NCBI GenBank assembly: GCA_947095535.1
Contig: OX352774.1
Location: 43,478,496-43,542,495, forward strand
Source of the DNA: Poecilobothrus nobilitatus
Taxonomy: Eukaryota > Arthropoda > Insecta > Diptera > Dolichopodidae
Direction of reading: 5' to 3'
DNA length: 64,000 nt
Shown: piece after piece, positions 36,000 to 47,600 of the stretch
How the letters are laid out: each line of letters opens with the position of its first letter
Position numbering within the stretch: position 1 is the stretch's first letter
Translations under genes and position numbers: made by a program
Notes under the pieces: model-generated
Told to the model about the DNA's origin: nothing
Seen by the model: only the letters and a program-made list of their open reading frames with translations
Database searches by the model: none

Positions 36000-36310
36000 C
36001 GACGTCTTTTCTCTGATTGACCATAGTTCTTCATTACTTAATCTCCTTGGCCAAAAGATTCTGCAGATAAACCTTAAGCATTTGTTTATAAATACCTGGA
36101 TATTTTATTAAATTTTCTTTTGGTTTGCGTGCTAGATTTCACTACAGTATAGTATGTTGATTTGATGCAAGCGTTGAATATTCTTACCTTTGTGGTCTTT
36201 GCCAAGTGAGGGAATCTCCATGTTTTCCATAATCTTTAATATGCCACCCTTGCTTGTTTTGTTCTGTTTATTATATATTCTCTTCTTTTTGTTCCGATAT
36301 TAGTCGAAAA
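36000..36310 (-). pseudogene. LINE reverse-transcriptase C-terminal remnant
   Basis: On the minus strand, two frames give pieces of the C-terminal region of a non-LTR retrotransposon polyprotein. One is RLWKTWRFPHLAKTTKVR followed by IFNACIKS (about 36240-36160). The other is FINKCLRFICRIFWPRRL followed by SNEELWS (about 36100-36025). The fragments are in order but frame-shifted relative to each other, so this is a dead copy. The clade is not resolved. Confidence 0.7.
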
Positions 36311-36699
36311 ATTTATTCAAGATTTTTTTAAATATAGTCAAATAAATCTCTAAATAACAATTTAATATTCATCTCTATCAGTTGGTAAACTGGCAATGGG
36401 ATGTGTTTATCAGCAGTTTTATAAGTATAAAACGAATTTTGTTTTTAATGTGTAAACATTGAATAACTTTTTAGCAAATGAAACATTCTTAATTTTGATC
36501 TTCACTGTTGCCCTTTATTTATTACTGGCTGAGAAAACATTTTTATCTTCACTAGGTGTTGTCATTCCTGAATAAATTCAGATAAATTAAATTCAGCAGA
36601 ATATATGATAATTATTCTTCATGAATTTTAGTGCCCATTTTTGTACGTAACTAGTTATTTTGTATCTCTGATATTTTGTGGTAGAAGATTATAAGATGC

Positions 36700-37260
36700 G
36701 AGTGGCTCACGGTATGAGGCTTTTTAGATCTTTTTGTGTTTTACTGGCCTGTATCTTTACCACATTGCTTTGTCTCGTCGTTCTACCTGTCGCCAGGGAC
36801 CTATCCTGTAAGGTCACGTTGGTTTTCATTTTCCAGTTTACAATTTTGTATAGGAAAGCTACTTTTTCCAAAGCAACAATTTCAGTGATCATATTAATAT
36901 TTGTTTCTGTGCATGCTACAGACGCACTGTATTCTCTTTTATACCCAAAAATACTTTCCATGGCCTTAGCATAGCATATGACATCTGTTAATGAAGGTTG
37001 AAGAACCGGATTCCTAGTAATGATATTGTGCCTTATGGCAGATATAGTATGAAAGTTAGCCAGGACTTTTGCAGTCTCTTTTCTAACTTTATGTTCATTC
37101 GCCTGATTATGCTGATAAGAGGAGTGATCTTTGAATGAAGATACTCTAATCGGTGATCGAAGACTATTCCTAAATGGTTTGCCTCACTCCCTTGTTCTAG
37201 AATTCTGTTTACAATTTTGGACTTTATTTCCGCTTTGTTTTTTTACACCTTGCAACAGAA
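36700..37260 (-). pseudogene. Possible second LINE remnant
   Basis: On the minus strand around 37210-37050 the translation includes NHLGIVFDHRLEYLHSKI, resembling the 'YLGV.FD..L....HI' segment that follows the reverse-transcriptase core in many LINEs. Downstream in another frame (36961-36707) is an open stretch of 84 codons beginning MESIFGYKREYSASVACTET that I do not recognise. Base composition is less AT-biased than the surroundings, which supports mobile-element origin. Confidence 0.4.
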
Positions 37261-37639
37261 GAAGGATTTGGAATCCTTGTTTTTTTTTTTTTTAAATGTA
37301 ATTGTAATTTTCAATTTTTTCATTGGAAAAACAAAAAAAAATGATAACTCCAGTTTTACAAATGATTGAGTAATAAAAAAAATAAAAACAAGTGATGGTA
37401 AAAACCAAGGGTTTTCAAAAAAGCACATTTCTAAAATTAAAAAAATATTCCATAATAAGCCTTAAGAGTAAAGAATAGATATATTAAAAAATAAATTTGG
37501 TTTATTTTTCTGTTGGTAAGAAAAAATTGAGAAAAATCGAATTAACGTAAAAATCAATTATAACGTAATCCTATATTATTAAGAAAAATATTAACACAAA
37601 CAAAAACATAATGTTGAAGCTTTAATTTTTGTATCTTAC

Positions 37640-37870
37640 TTCAAAAAAAATTGAACAGGTGTTTAAAAATAGAAAATTTTCAGTATGTGACCCCTTAAAG
37701 CTCCTAAAAGGGGGCGACACAAAAATATTTGCTGAAATGACTCATACTTATTTCCAAAGATTTAACTCCTCTCAAAGTTTCAAGCTTCTAAGTTAAACCG
37801 TTTGAAAGATAGAAAGGATCCAAATTTTTGCAAAAATTGAATTGCACATAATGGTATATTAAAATACCAC
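37640..37870 (+). repeat. Diverged member of the 'CACATAACGGTA' repeat family
   Basis: Blocks 'TCCTAAAAGGGGGCGACACAAA', 'AAGATTTAACTCCTCTCAAA' and 'GCACATAATGGTATATT' parallel 7270-7440 and 740-905 in order and spacing. It is more diverged than the 723-1530 / 10620-11100 pair. Confidence 0.4.
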
Positions 37871-38213
37871 ATGGCAAAGCCACATATTTATTTTATATAA
37901 TTATATGTATTCATAAAGTTTATAAAACCAGCAATCGTTTGGCATTTCCCTGTATTGTAACAATTTAAAAATAGCATTTTATACCAAATAAATTCTTAAT
38001 TTTCTATTAAAAAAATAAAATAAAAAGGTATCGTTATTGCAAATAAAGGTTGAGTTCATGTTTGCAGATCTTACGAAGTTCTACAAATGCAGAGCATTTT
38101 TGAGGCAACACCGCAAAAAGTTTGCCGTTTTTATTTTAAGAACTTTAAAAGTTCTGCTGTCATATTTGCAGAATGAAAATTTATGCTGTCGATAATTAAA
38201 AAATACCAAACCA

Positions 38214-38441
38214 TTTATTTATTTAATTATTTATATCTAGGTACATAAATGAGACAGGTAGCTATAACCCCTGTTTCCTGGTAGGCATGTAGGGTGTACG
38301 AGATATTATGATTATAAAGTATTTATATATTACGATATATGAATATTTCTTTTTTTTATATTATAATTATTGTACCCAGCCGGGAATCGAACCCGAGACC
38401 TCACATTCCCTTATGAATGAGAAGCTGTGCGTCAACCACCA
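38214..38441 (-). repeat. tRNA-derived SINE
   Basis: On the minus strand the element has a tRNA-like head ending in a perfect B box (GGTTCGATTCC, plus-strand 38382-38392) with closing 'CGGG/CCCG' stem, preceded by an anticodon-arm-like 'CATTCATAAGGGAATG'. A unique body follows with 'CACCCTACATGCCTACCAGG' and 'ACAGGGGTTATAGCTACC', then a 3' tail of AAATA-type repeats. About 228 bp with a simple-repeat tail is a typical SINE layout. It is not an intact tRNA gene. Confidence 0.65.
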
Positions 38442-39029
38442 TAATCTTTTAATTTTTTTTTTATTTTTTTTTTAAAACTGTGTAACAGTAATTAATTAAT
38501 ATAAAATTTTGCTTGTTATAATATTCATTTCAATTTTTTTTTTAAATGTCAAAATACAAAAATTTAAATGTCATATACAATGAAGTGCAGTAAACTGTTT
38601 TTAAAAGTAAAGTTGCTTTTTTCGGTTTTTTGGAGGTCAATCATGAAAGTATTGTTACTTAAGACTTTTTTCTTCTCTGAAAAGTCTTTCAAAAAAAGTC
38701 ACACAATCATAAAAGTCTTATGAATTGAAAAGAAAAGACTTGCTTTGTATGGTAAATTTTGGTGTCAAAAAGATAAACTGCATTATCTTATTGAAAATAA
38801 AGAAATTTTTTGTATGAAATTTTGTGGATTGAAAGTAATAAAAAATAAAATGGGAAAAACTAGTTTTATTTGGAGTTTCATTTTGGATGAAGATATTGAA
38901 GAAATGGAAAGGGAAGTAAATACCATTTTGTACCGTAAAAGAAGCTGCCTAAGAGACATTTCGAATTTTTGTATACACAGATAAAAACAAATTGGACTTT
39001 AAAAAAAAAATTATAGTATAAAATATAAT

Positions 39030-42000
39030 ATCGTCGTTATAAAAGAGAAATTGACCAAGTGAGAAAATGCGATATTTCATAAATCGCAATTAAACTTTTT
39101 CTACATGTTTGAGCTCGATTATTTCGCTTCAGATATGGTTTGTGTAAAATATAGAAATCAATTTAATTAGTTTTTGAGTATTATTTAACGTTTCCAATAT
39201 TATTTTTTTTAAATAATTACTTTTATAAAAAATTATGTATTATTTGGTCCATTTTCCCTTTTAATATTTAAGAAATTAATAAGACATAGTCAATTTTGTT
39301 TTAAAAGTTTTTTAAATTTTGTATAACGTATTAATATAAAAATAAAAGAAAAAATAAACTACAATTCAGAAATAAATACATTAATTAAAAAAAAATTATA
39401 ATCAAAAATTCATAAATAATAAATATTAATTCAGGGTGAAAAAAATAAAATTTGTGAAGTTAACTTAATGTAATATTTGATAAAACATTTTTTTGTTAAA
39501 CATTAGTATCTTCGTTCTCAGTTTCATCTGCATCAGGTCCATCAGTAAAATCTTTTTTGTTTTCTGCTGGTAAAGATTTATACCATTCGTGAAACTCTTC
39601 TTGAACAATACCTTTTTAACACAATTTTAATAAGTCTTGTTTCTTCTGCGAAGAAAATTTTAAGCCAGTGCTATATAAATTGTTTAAATTTGAAGGCATT
39701 TTATTACTCCTACCTTTTTGTGTATTTACTATTAAGATTTTAAATTCCTCCGAATAATTATATTTGTAAAATATATGAAATGGATTTGCTTTTAAATACT
39801 TCATACATTTTATTTTCAGCCATAGTACATTTTCACCATCGGTGTTTATATTTCGATTTTTAAAAATATTTTGAGCAAGAACTTTTAAATTTCTCATATC
39901 AGAAAATGCTAGTACTTTGACGTTATATGGACGACAATTTTTATTTGTTCTGTTTGACCTAGCCATTTTAATTATATTTATTCAGTTATACATAATATAA
40001 ACTGGAACATACCTTTTTGCGTATTCTAAAGAACTATGTACAGAGTCTACCTCCATGTATGAATGTCCAGATTCTAAGAAATAGTGCTGAATTTCTTGTA
40101 TATTATTTTTACTATTTTGAACTATATACATAAATAGTGCAGCTATGTACTGGTTCGTATTTTGCCCACTACATGTGTCTGAAAAAAAGGACAACTATTG
40201 TAATTTTTGCTGGAAGACCCATAATCCACGTGTATAGTGTTGTTCCGATTTCACAACTCCGTTTTTGACCATTCAATTCATTCCACAAATAGCAGTAAGC
40301 ATTATTTGGTTTTTTTGCTTCATAAATTGTTAAATTATAGGTGCATATTTTTCTGCTATAATACATCAACGATACAACCGACGATGGAATTTGAAGTATA
40401 CTTTGAAGATCAAATGTAGCAGAAAGAAAGGTCTCATCATTTTCACTTTGCAATTTATCAGCTAGTTTTACATTGTAGGCTTCATTTTTTCTTTCAATAT
40501 GTGATAAATAATCAGGATTATTTTCTTTGGTTCTCTTATTATTATCGGTTTCCTTTTTTTGGTTTAAAAAAACGTAAATTATAATTTTCACAAAAGGTTT
40601 TTCTATAAATGAATTCAGATACAGCTGGCAAAGAGCCACTTTTACAATTTTCGAAATAAAGTGGGTACATTTTTTTATAGAGAGCTGAGTATCTAAATAT
40701 AATTTTGTACTGGATTTTCGACAGTAGTGGGATTCCATTGTAGGAAAACTTTCTATGTGCTCCTTTACTTTTGCCAAAATATAGGCTGGAGTTTTATTTC
40801 CTGGTTAATTTTTCCCACGTTTATCATTTCCAGGAAAAATTTCCGCCATCTGCACGATTAGATAAAACCGAATCGACCGGTCCATGGCTTATGCATAATG
40901 TTTTAAGTAAAAAGTTTTTACAAACTTGATGCTTGGTATCTCTGTCATAAAAGTGGTAACTGCGACTGAACTGTTTATGAGTTGGAAATGTTCCAGTTTT
41001 TCTGCGTTTTATTTTATTTTCGGAAACACATTTTAATAAAAAATCTTTTTGGCGTTTAAAATCCATATTCCAATATTCTTTGCACAATTTGTTTCTTTTA
41101 CTTTCAGTAAAATTGGCTGAACAGTTATATTGACACTAGGTAATCAATGGATGTTGGTTTTTTACCTGACATAGATTTCTTTTTGGTATTAATATAAGAT
41201 AAACCAGCTATCTTTTTACTCTTATTCACATTTCTTACATCTTGATTCGGATTTCTTTTTTTCCATCTGTATATTTTTTTTGGGAATTTTCTGTTGCGAG
41301 CAAAATTCATCATCATTGTCCGGAATACTAGATTCTTCTGATTCTGGACAAAACCCACTAGCGCTTACTGAAAAGTCGATATCATTATGTGCTTCATTAA
41401 TTAATTCTTTTGAAGTACATGCTACCGGTTCATTAAAATTAGGCACTATAACATTTAAATCTTCCTGAACAATTTCCTTTATTTCACAACCTTTTTTTGC
41501 CGCAGTATCTATTAATAATTTTTATTAGGACTTTAAAAATAAGCTAAATTATAACACATACTTTGATTGCTATTAGTTGTCTCATTGTCTTCTTCACTTA
41601 TTGAATTTCTTATTTTCTCAATTTTAGTATCTATTTAGTATTTCAAATCATAAGAGCTCACTAGTAATAAATAAAATAATACAATAATACTTACTTCTAT
41701 TTACCATAGTATTTTGGTCAAGACACATTTGAACAAGTCGTTTACCACGCGATAACATTTTAAATTATTAATAAATAACTTTAATTATTATAAATTTTTA
41801 TAAAGCTGAGAACTCTGCAATTTCACTTAAGCTAAATTAGGTACATATTATATTGATTTCTTTTAACAATAAATTCGTTATGAACATCATATTGCCTTTG
41901 CTTTTTTGAATTTTTCTAAACAGATTCTTGTAACGTTTAAATTTAAATTTATATGACTACTTGATTTTTATCTAACATTTTTTTCAAAGTTTAAAACAAC

Positions 42001-42449
42001 ATAAGAAAATATGTATAATATTATTAACTATAGCTATATTATAATATTAAGAATTATTAATGAAATAAGAATGTGTGTATGTACAAATGTGTACGAATAC
42101 ACTTCTATTTCTTATGGAGAATTTGATTTTACGATATACTTTTAATCTTCATTTTCAGAGAAACTGACTAAGAGCACTTGGTCATTTTTTCCTCCATAAA
42201 AATAAGTTAATGGGAATTATATGGAAATAAAGAAAATTGACTAAAGTACCATGGACATTTTCGCTTTCAACGATAATTGGTTTTTGATAGATGGTCATTT
42301 TTAAGTTTTTTAAATTCTCCTAAATGTATGCTTCAAAAATATTTTATACTTTTCTCATAAAAAATTTACTATGTAAGGTTTAATTTGGTCATTATAACAC
42401 AAAAGTGGCAATTTTGCAAATGGTCAATTTCTCTTCTATAACGACGATA
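39030..42449 (-). mobile_element. Inner DNA transposon with 28-bp inverted repeats
   Basis: The left end ATCGTCGTTATAAAAGAGAA (continuing ATTGACCA, from 39030) is matched by the reverse complement at 42449, with one mismatch over 28 bp. The 3.4-kb interior carries a broken, intron-containing transposase-like gene on the minus strand (41758-39496). No unambiguous target duplication was visible in the TA-rich flanks. Confidence 0.65.
39496..41758 (-). pseudogene. Broken DDE-transposase-like gene of a repeat family
   Basis: Minus-strand pieces in order: MLSRGKRLVQMCLDQ (from 41758, then a GTAAGT donor), DTKIEKIRNSISEEDNE (about 41630-41560), an acidic segment with PVACTSKELINEAHND, a basic segment, a KRQKDFLLKCVSENKIKRRK block (about 41060), HIESFPTMESHYCRK, TFDLQSILQIP, YLWNELNGQKRSCEIG, SDTCSGQNTNQYIAALFM, ESGHSYMEVDSVHSSLEYAK, a further exon RSNRTNKNCRPYNVKVLAFS, and a C-terminal tail ending at 39496. 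The D..Q, SDTCSGQN and GHSxMEVDSxHS motifs are what I remember from a widespread insect repeat protein, with Asp/Glu placed as in an RNase-H-fold transposase. The superfamily (possibly Sola-like) is uncertain. Frameshifts near 41220, 40820 and 40190, and stops near 40810 and 39617, make it non-functional. Confidence 0.7.
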
Positions 42450-43904
42450 TACATATGTATGTATGTAGGCATTTTCATATCTATCTATGACTATACAATT
42501 GCTAGAAGCCCCCGTATTTTGGCAATCAGAAGTCGGACCGACATGATTTAAAAATGGTACTCACCGATTTTGAAGTAGAATTTAAATTAGTAAACAGAAA
42601 TAAAAAAATTCCACTTTTAAGCCCGCCCCAAAAAACGAACCTCAAAAACTAAGGTGCCAGTTTCCGGAACTTTTTTTCATTTTTTTTTTCATTTTTAGTT
42701 TCTTTTACAGTTCGGGAATCAATTAGTTCCGACTTCTGGTTCCTAAAATATTGATGTTTATTGTTCAAGCTAAAATGCGTGTAACTTAAAGTCTGAAATT
42801 ATGAAAAAACTCATACAAATAAACATTCATAATAACGAAAAAAAATAACTTTTTTCTTAAAAGAAAAAATTCTATTCCCATGAGACTTTCATGATTCAAG
42901 ACTTTCAAAAAAGAAAAGAAAAAAGTCTTAACTCACAAGACTTTCATGATTGATCCCCGATTTTCTGTTGCAGAGTAGCGCTGACTGAATAAGAATTATG
43001 TTTTAAAATCTGCAGACATGAACTCAATCAAAGTCGTTCAAATTTCTAAAATATTAAAGAAAAAAGAAAAGTTTTCTAACAAAATTAAGCATTATATGTA
43101 TTACATATGTATTATGTATATATAATAAGAAAAACAATTTTTTTAAGTTTTCTAATTGCGCATTAATTACTTTATTATTTTTATACTTTTTGTTTTTATT
43201 CATATTTATCATTGTTGTTTTTCATTCTATTTTTCTATTTTTCATTCCATTTAGTCTTTTTTTTTTTTTTTTTCAAATTTCCACAATATGTATTCTTTAA
43301 ATTCTTCTACACAATTTTTATTTTTATGATTTTATGTTTATTATAAATTTGTGTTTATATTATAAATAGTAAGTTAAGTTAATAACATCAAATTCTAGAT
43401 ATAAATAGCAAACAGTAGAATAAAATATATTTTTATTATAATTTTTATGTTTTTTTTATAAAGAAAATTTATTAAAGATGTAGTTATTCCTAAAATTTGT
43501 TGCAAAAAACTCTTTATCTATTTTTTTTTATTAAATTCATTTTTTTTTTAAATATACCATAATTTTATAATTTGAACCAAAATAAATTATTTAAAAAAGA
43601 ATCAATCATTTTGTTGTTCTTATTTTTGGTTCAAATGAAAAAGTTAATTATTAGCTGTGTTTTCTTCATTGTGCAATATACATACATATATCAAGTACAA
43701 ATTGAATACAGAAAACAACAAACAAAATGTCTATATAATTATAGTACGAAATTTTTGTCATTTTATGTATTAAAATTTATATTAAACGTAATATATAATA
43801 CAATAAAAAAAAAAAAGCCTATTAACAATTAGGATTATTGTAATATTATAATATATTATATAAATATATATTTTTTAAGGTAAATATTGATAACTTTTTA
43901 ATAA

Positions 43905-43908
<4 letters not shown>

Positions 43909-43966
<58 letters not shown>

Positions 43967-43967
43967 G
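43909..43967. repeat. (TA)n microsatellite, about 29 repeats
   Basis: An almost uninterrupted run of alternating T and A, with one G near its end. It is likely polymorphic in length. Confidence 0.95.
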
Positions 43968-44085
43968 ATCATTATTAATAATTAATATACAAACTACTTA
44001 TTTTTATATATGTATGTATACATATGTATATAATGGCGCTTATATAACAAAAATTAATATTATTTTATTTTATGCAAAGTACACC

Positions 44086-44605
44086 AGTTGCCTCAAGTTG
44101 CGTCAGTAATGCGTTCGAGAGAAATGTGACGCATCTCCAAAACGACGCAACTCGAAATTTATTTTTTTTATACTGTTTTCACATTTAAATCTATTTTAAA
44201 TAAAACCAATATAAAATAAATAATTTTGATAATATGTATTTATTAAACCAACGCATTCGTTCATATTTATATGCACAAATAAATAGAATATTAAACAAAT
44301 TCTGAATGTTGAACAAACAAATTAAGAATTTCATAAGAAAATTCTTTTATTTTTTAAATTTATCTATTCTTTATAATCAGGGAATTCCCCTTTTCTATAT
44401 TTTTGTGTACATAATATTTATGTGTTTTACTATATGTATGGATATACAAATGAAGACAACAAGAAGAGGACTTTTTTATTTCAATTTTGTCATAATCGTC
44501 GATATTTCAAGTAGACGAAATTTCAAGTTACGTCCAAAATACGATTCAATTCAAAATTATGGTGTTAAAATTTTTAGCGACGCAAGTTGAAACAACGCTC
44601 TCCGA
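44086..44605. repeat. Possible MITE with CAAGTTGCGTC ends
   Basis: The left side (44095) has 'CAAGTTGCGTCAGT' and the right side, reverse-complemented (about 44594), 'CAACTTGCGTCGCT'. The left end also forms a local hairpin: AGTTGCGTC (about 44097) pairs with GACGCAACT (about 44143), with ATGCGT/ACGCAT inside it. Local base composition is richer in CG dinucleotides than the flanks. No target duplication was resolved. Confidence 0.35.
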
Positions 44606-47600
44606 GGCTCTAGTGTATTATAATAATAAAAGAAAGCAAAAGTATATATTATGTATGTATGTAAATGTATAATTTTTTTCTAAAAATAATCAATAAAAAA
44701 ATCTATTTCGTAAAGATTCGGATTAGAACTGTACATTAACATAATATTATTGCATACTGCAATTAAAATTGTTTTTTTTTTTGTTCCACTTTTTTGTTCC
44801 AAATTTTTTTTTTTTGTTCCACTAAAAATGAACTGTTGGCAATCTTTTGTTTATGGCTTTACATAATCCTGTCACATGACTGTTACGAAATACATAAATC
44901 ATAGTAGAATTTATATTTTAAATTTTGAATTTAGCTTCAATACAAAATGCATATAAAAATTTGAGCTTTTAGACGTTAGTTTTCAATAATCTTTCAATTA
45001 ACATTGAACAATAAACAAAATTAATTTTTGCATTTTTAATTAACATATTATAATTTTAACAAATTTATAATTTTATCAAAAATTAAGTTCAAAATAATAA
45101 TTAAAACTGCAAAATGCTTAATAAAATTTTAATTATTTTTGGCTGAAAGTCGCCACTATATATATATACATATTATATAAAATCACTACTATTTGCATAC
45201 ATAATTTATATGCATATTTTTGTGTTCTAATTAATAGCAATTAATATATTTATATAAATATATATATAATAAATGTAAATAGTAATTATTATTTTATATA
45301 AATTATATAATATAATTTATAAATTTGTAAAAAAAAAAAAAAAATATTTAAGATTTCTTAAGAGGCAATGTTTAATTTTTGTTAATTATTTTCATAATGA
45401 AATATTTCTATATAAATTTTTTTTTTTTTAAATACATATATATTTTAATTTTTTTTTTTTTATAAATTCATAAAGATTACAGTTTAAATGTTATTTTCAT
45501 CATCATAAAAAAATATATGTATATATATAAATATATATATTAGTGACATTTATAATTATTATTTATAAAAAAGGAAAATAGCATTTTTTTTTTGTTTTTG
45601 TTTTATTAAAGATATTTTTTATTAATAAAATCTATTCAAGGTAAGAGTTACAGACTAATATTTCTTTTTTCATAAATATTTATGAATAAATTAATCCTTT
45701 TTTTTTATATAATTTATATTTTAATTTTTTATAGTAATTTTATGATATGAGTTAAAAAGTATGTAATCTAAAATATGAAATTAACATGAATTAAAAGTAA
45801 TTTTGAAAAAATTAAATACCAAAAATTTAAATTCAAATTTATTTTAGAAAAAATTAAATTTTAATCGACAAATTTTCTTAACTATACACAAACATTAAAC
45901 TAAAAATTTTAATTTTTTCTATATTAAAAAAATACGTTTAAGTTTCATTTAATTTCATTATTAAAAAATATTAATTTATTTTAATTTATATTATTTTATT
46001 TTAATTTATTTTCAAAATATTTCCGATTATTTTTTGTTTATTTTTAAAATTATAGATTGTTGTAATAGCAGGAAAAAATATAAAAATAAAATTTTAAGTA
46101 AGAAAAAATCATTCGTAATACGACAAGAATTTTTTAAATATTGCTACATTTTTGTTCTTTATTTTCATTTTAATTGAATGCAAATATGTTATATATACGC
46201 AATAAACATTATATTTTTTTTTATATTTTTTGCTTTAAATTTAAATTGGTTCTTTGAAAAAAAATATGACTTATACATTTAATTTCTATTTAATTTTATA
46301 ATTATAAATTTTTTAATTAAGATTTTTTTTTAGGATAATACATACATGTTTCTCCTAAAAGTACGCAATAAAATGTGCTATTCTAATTAATATTAGAATT
46401 TTTATGTTCTTTGATTTAAATGTTTTATTTTAGATAGGATTCTAGTCATTTTATTTATTGTATTTTGTATTCTTATTTCATTTAAATTTAACCTTTCAAT
46501 AAAGAATAGTTAGAAATAAAATATTTAATTTAAAAATATTAATTGTAATTAATCCATATCATAATAATATGTCTTGTACAATTTAATAAAGGATATTCCT
46601 GAATGAAAAAAAATTTTTTTACTTTTCTTTTCTTAAAGTAAACATAGCTGATATATTTTACACTTTGTTTCTTTTTTTTTTGCATTTCAATCCCTGGACG
46701 TGCTAAAAAGGTGGTTTACAATAAGAGAATTACTTTAAATATCTTTTAAAAAGTTGAATTGTATGATTATAAATATACGTATATTAAATATGGGTATTGT
46801 ATTATAATATTATGCTATTTATTAAAAAAAAAGAAAAAAAACTATTACAATATAATTTAGATTGCAAAGTATAAAGAAATATGCCATTATAATGCTTATA
46901 AATTATATAACTAGGAATTTGTTACTTTTTGCTTTTAAATAACTCTAAATATTTTATTTTTAGTTTTTTTTTTTTTTTTTAATTTTTGAAAGATAATATT
47001 TCTAAAATTGTTCATTTTTTCGTTTAATATTTACAAATTCTAATGCATAATTTATTTTAATTTTTTTTTTTTTTATTGAAAGTTTAATAGGTATGCATTT
47101 TGTTTTTTTTTCTAAATTTTTACGAAAATTATTCGGAAACCTTAGTTAAATATATAATATATACAATAATAAATTTCACAATATTATATATATAAATTTT
47201 TATAATCCAATAATTTTAATATTATCATAATAATAATTTAATAATTTTTTTAAATTAAATTCTCTTACCTGAAATAAATTTTTTTTTTAATTTTCACAAT
47301 TCTATTTTTCATATTTAAATAGTTAGTATATGGTTACGTATGTATATATATATATGTATATATAGATATAGTAAAATTTAATTTAGTTTCGAAATATATA
47401 TATATATATTTTATATTTTAGATTTTTTTTTAAATTTGTATTTTGATTAAAAATAAATTTATTCATAATATCAAATATATTTTTTTTTTGTTTCGTAGAA
47501 ATTTAAAAATCATTACAACTGTTTTTTTTCTTCTTTGTTTTAATTTATATTTTAATTAATTATTTTGTATGTTTCTTTTTTGTTATATTTTTAGTCTTAT

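Larger units (their letters stand above)
38632..42959. mobile_element. Outer inverted-repeat element containing a nested transposon
   Basis: The left end reads GGAGGTCAATCATGAAAGTA (38632) and the right end, reverse-complemented from 42959, reads GGGGATCAATCATGAAAGTC. Similarity continues inward for about 45 bp with 'TTAAGACTTTTTTCTT'. Several extra 'AAAGTCTT' copies lie just inside both ends. The sequence outside the inner element (38632-39029 and 42450-42959) has no transposase. Either this is a MITE-like element into which the inner transposon inserted, or both repeat pairs belong to one element with compound ends. Confidence 0.6.

Noticed and set aside
38371..38441. Functional tRNA gene
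   Set aside because: The T arm and B box are good, but the acceptor stem and D arm do not close and a SINE-type body follows.
38745..38984. 79-codon plus-strand open frame in the left shell of the nested element
   Set aside because: More protein-like than most, but short, with no recognised motif and no partner exon; left unannotated apart from the element itself.
43908..43970. CRISPR-like or satellite array
   Set aside because: It is a plain TA microsatellite; no spacer structure exists and the organism is a eukaryote.
44306..44590. 94-codon plus-strand open frame at 44306
   Set aside because: Hydrophobic, AT-driven composition within a candidate MITE; no family signature.
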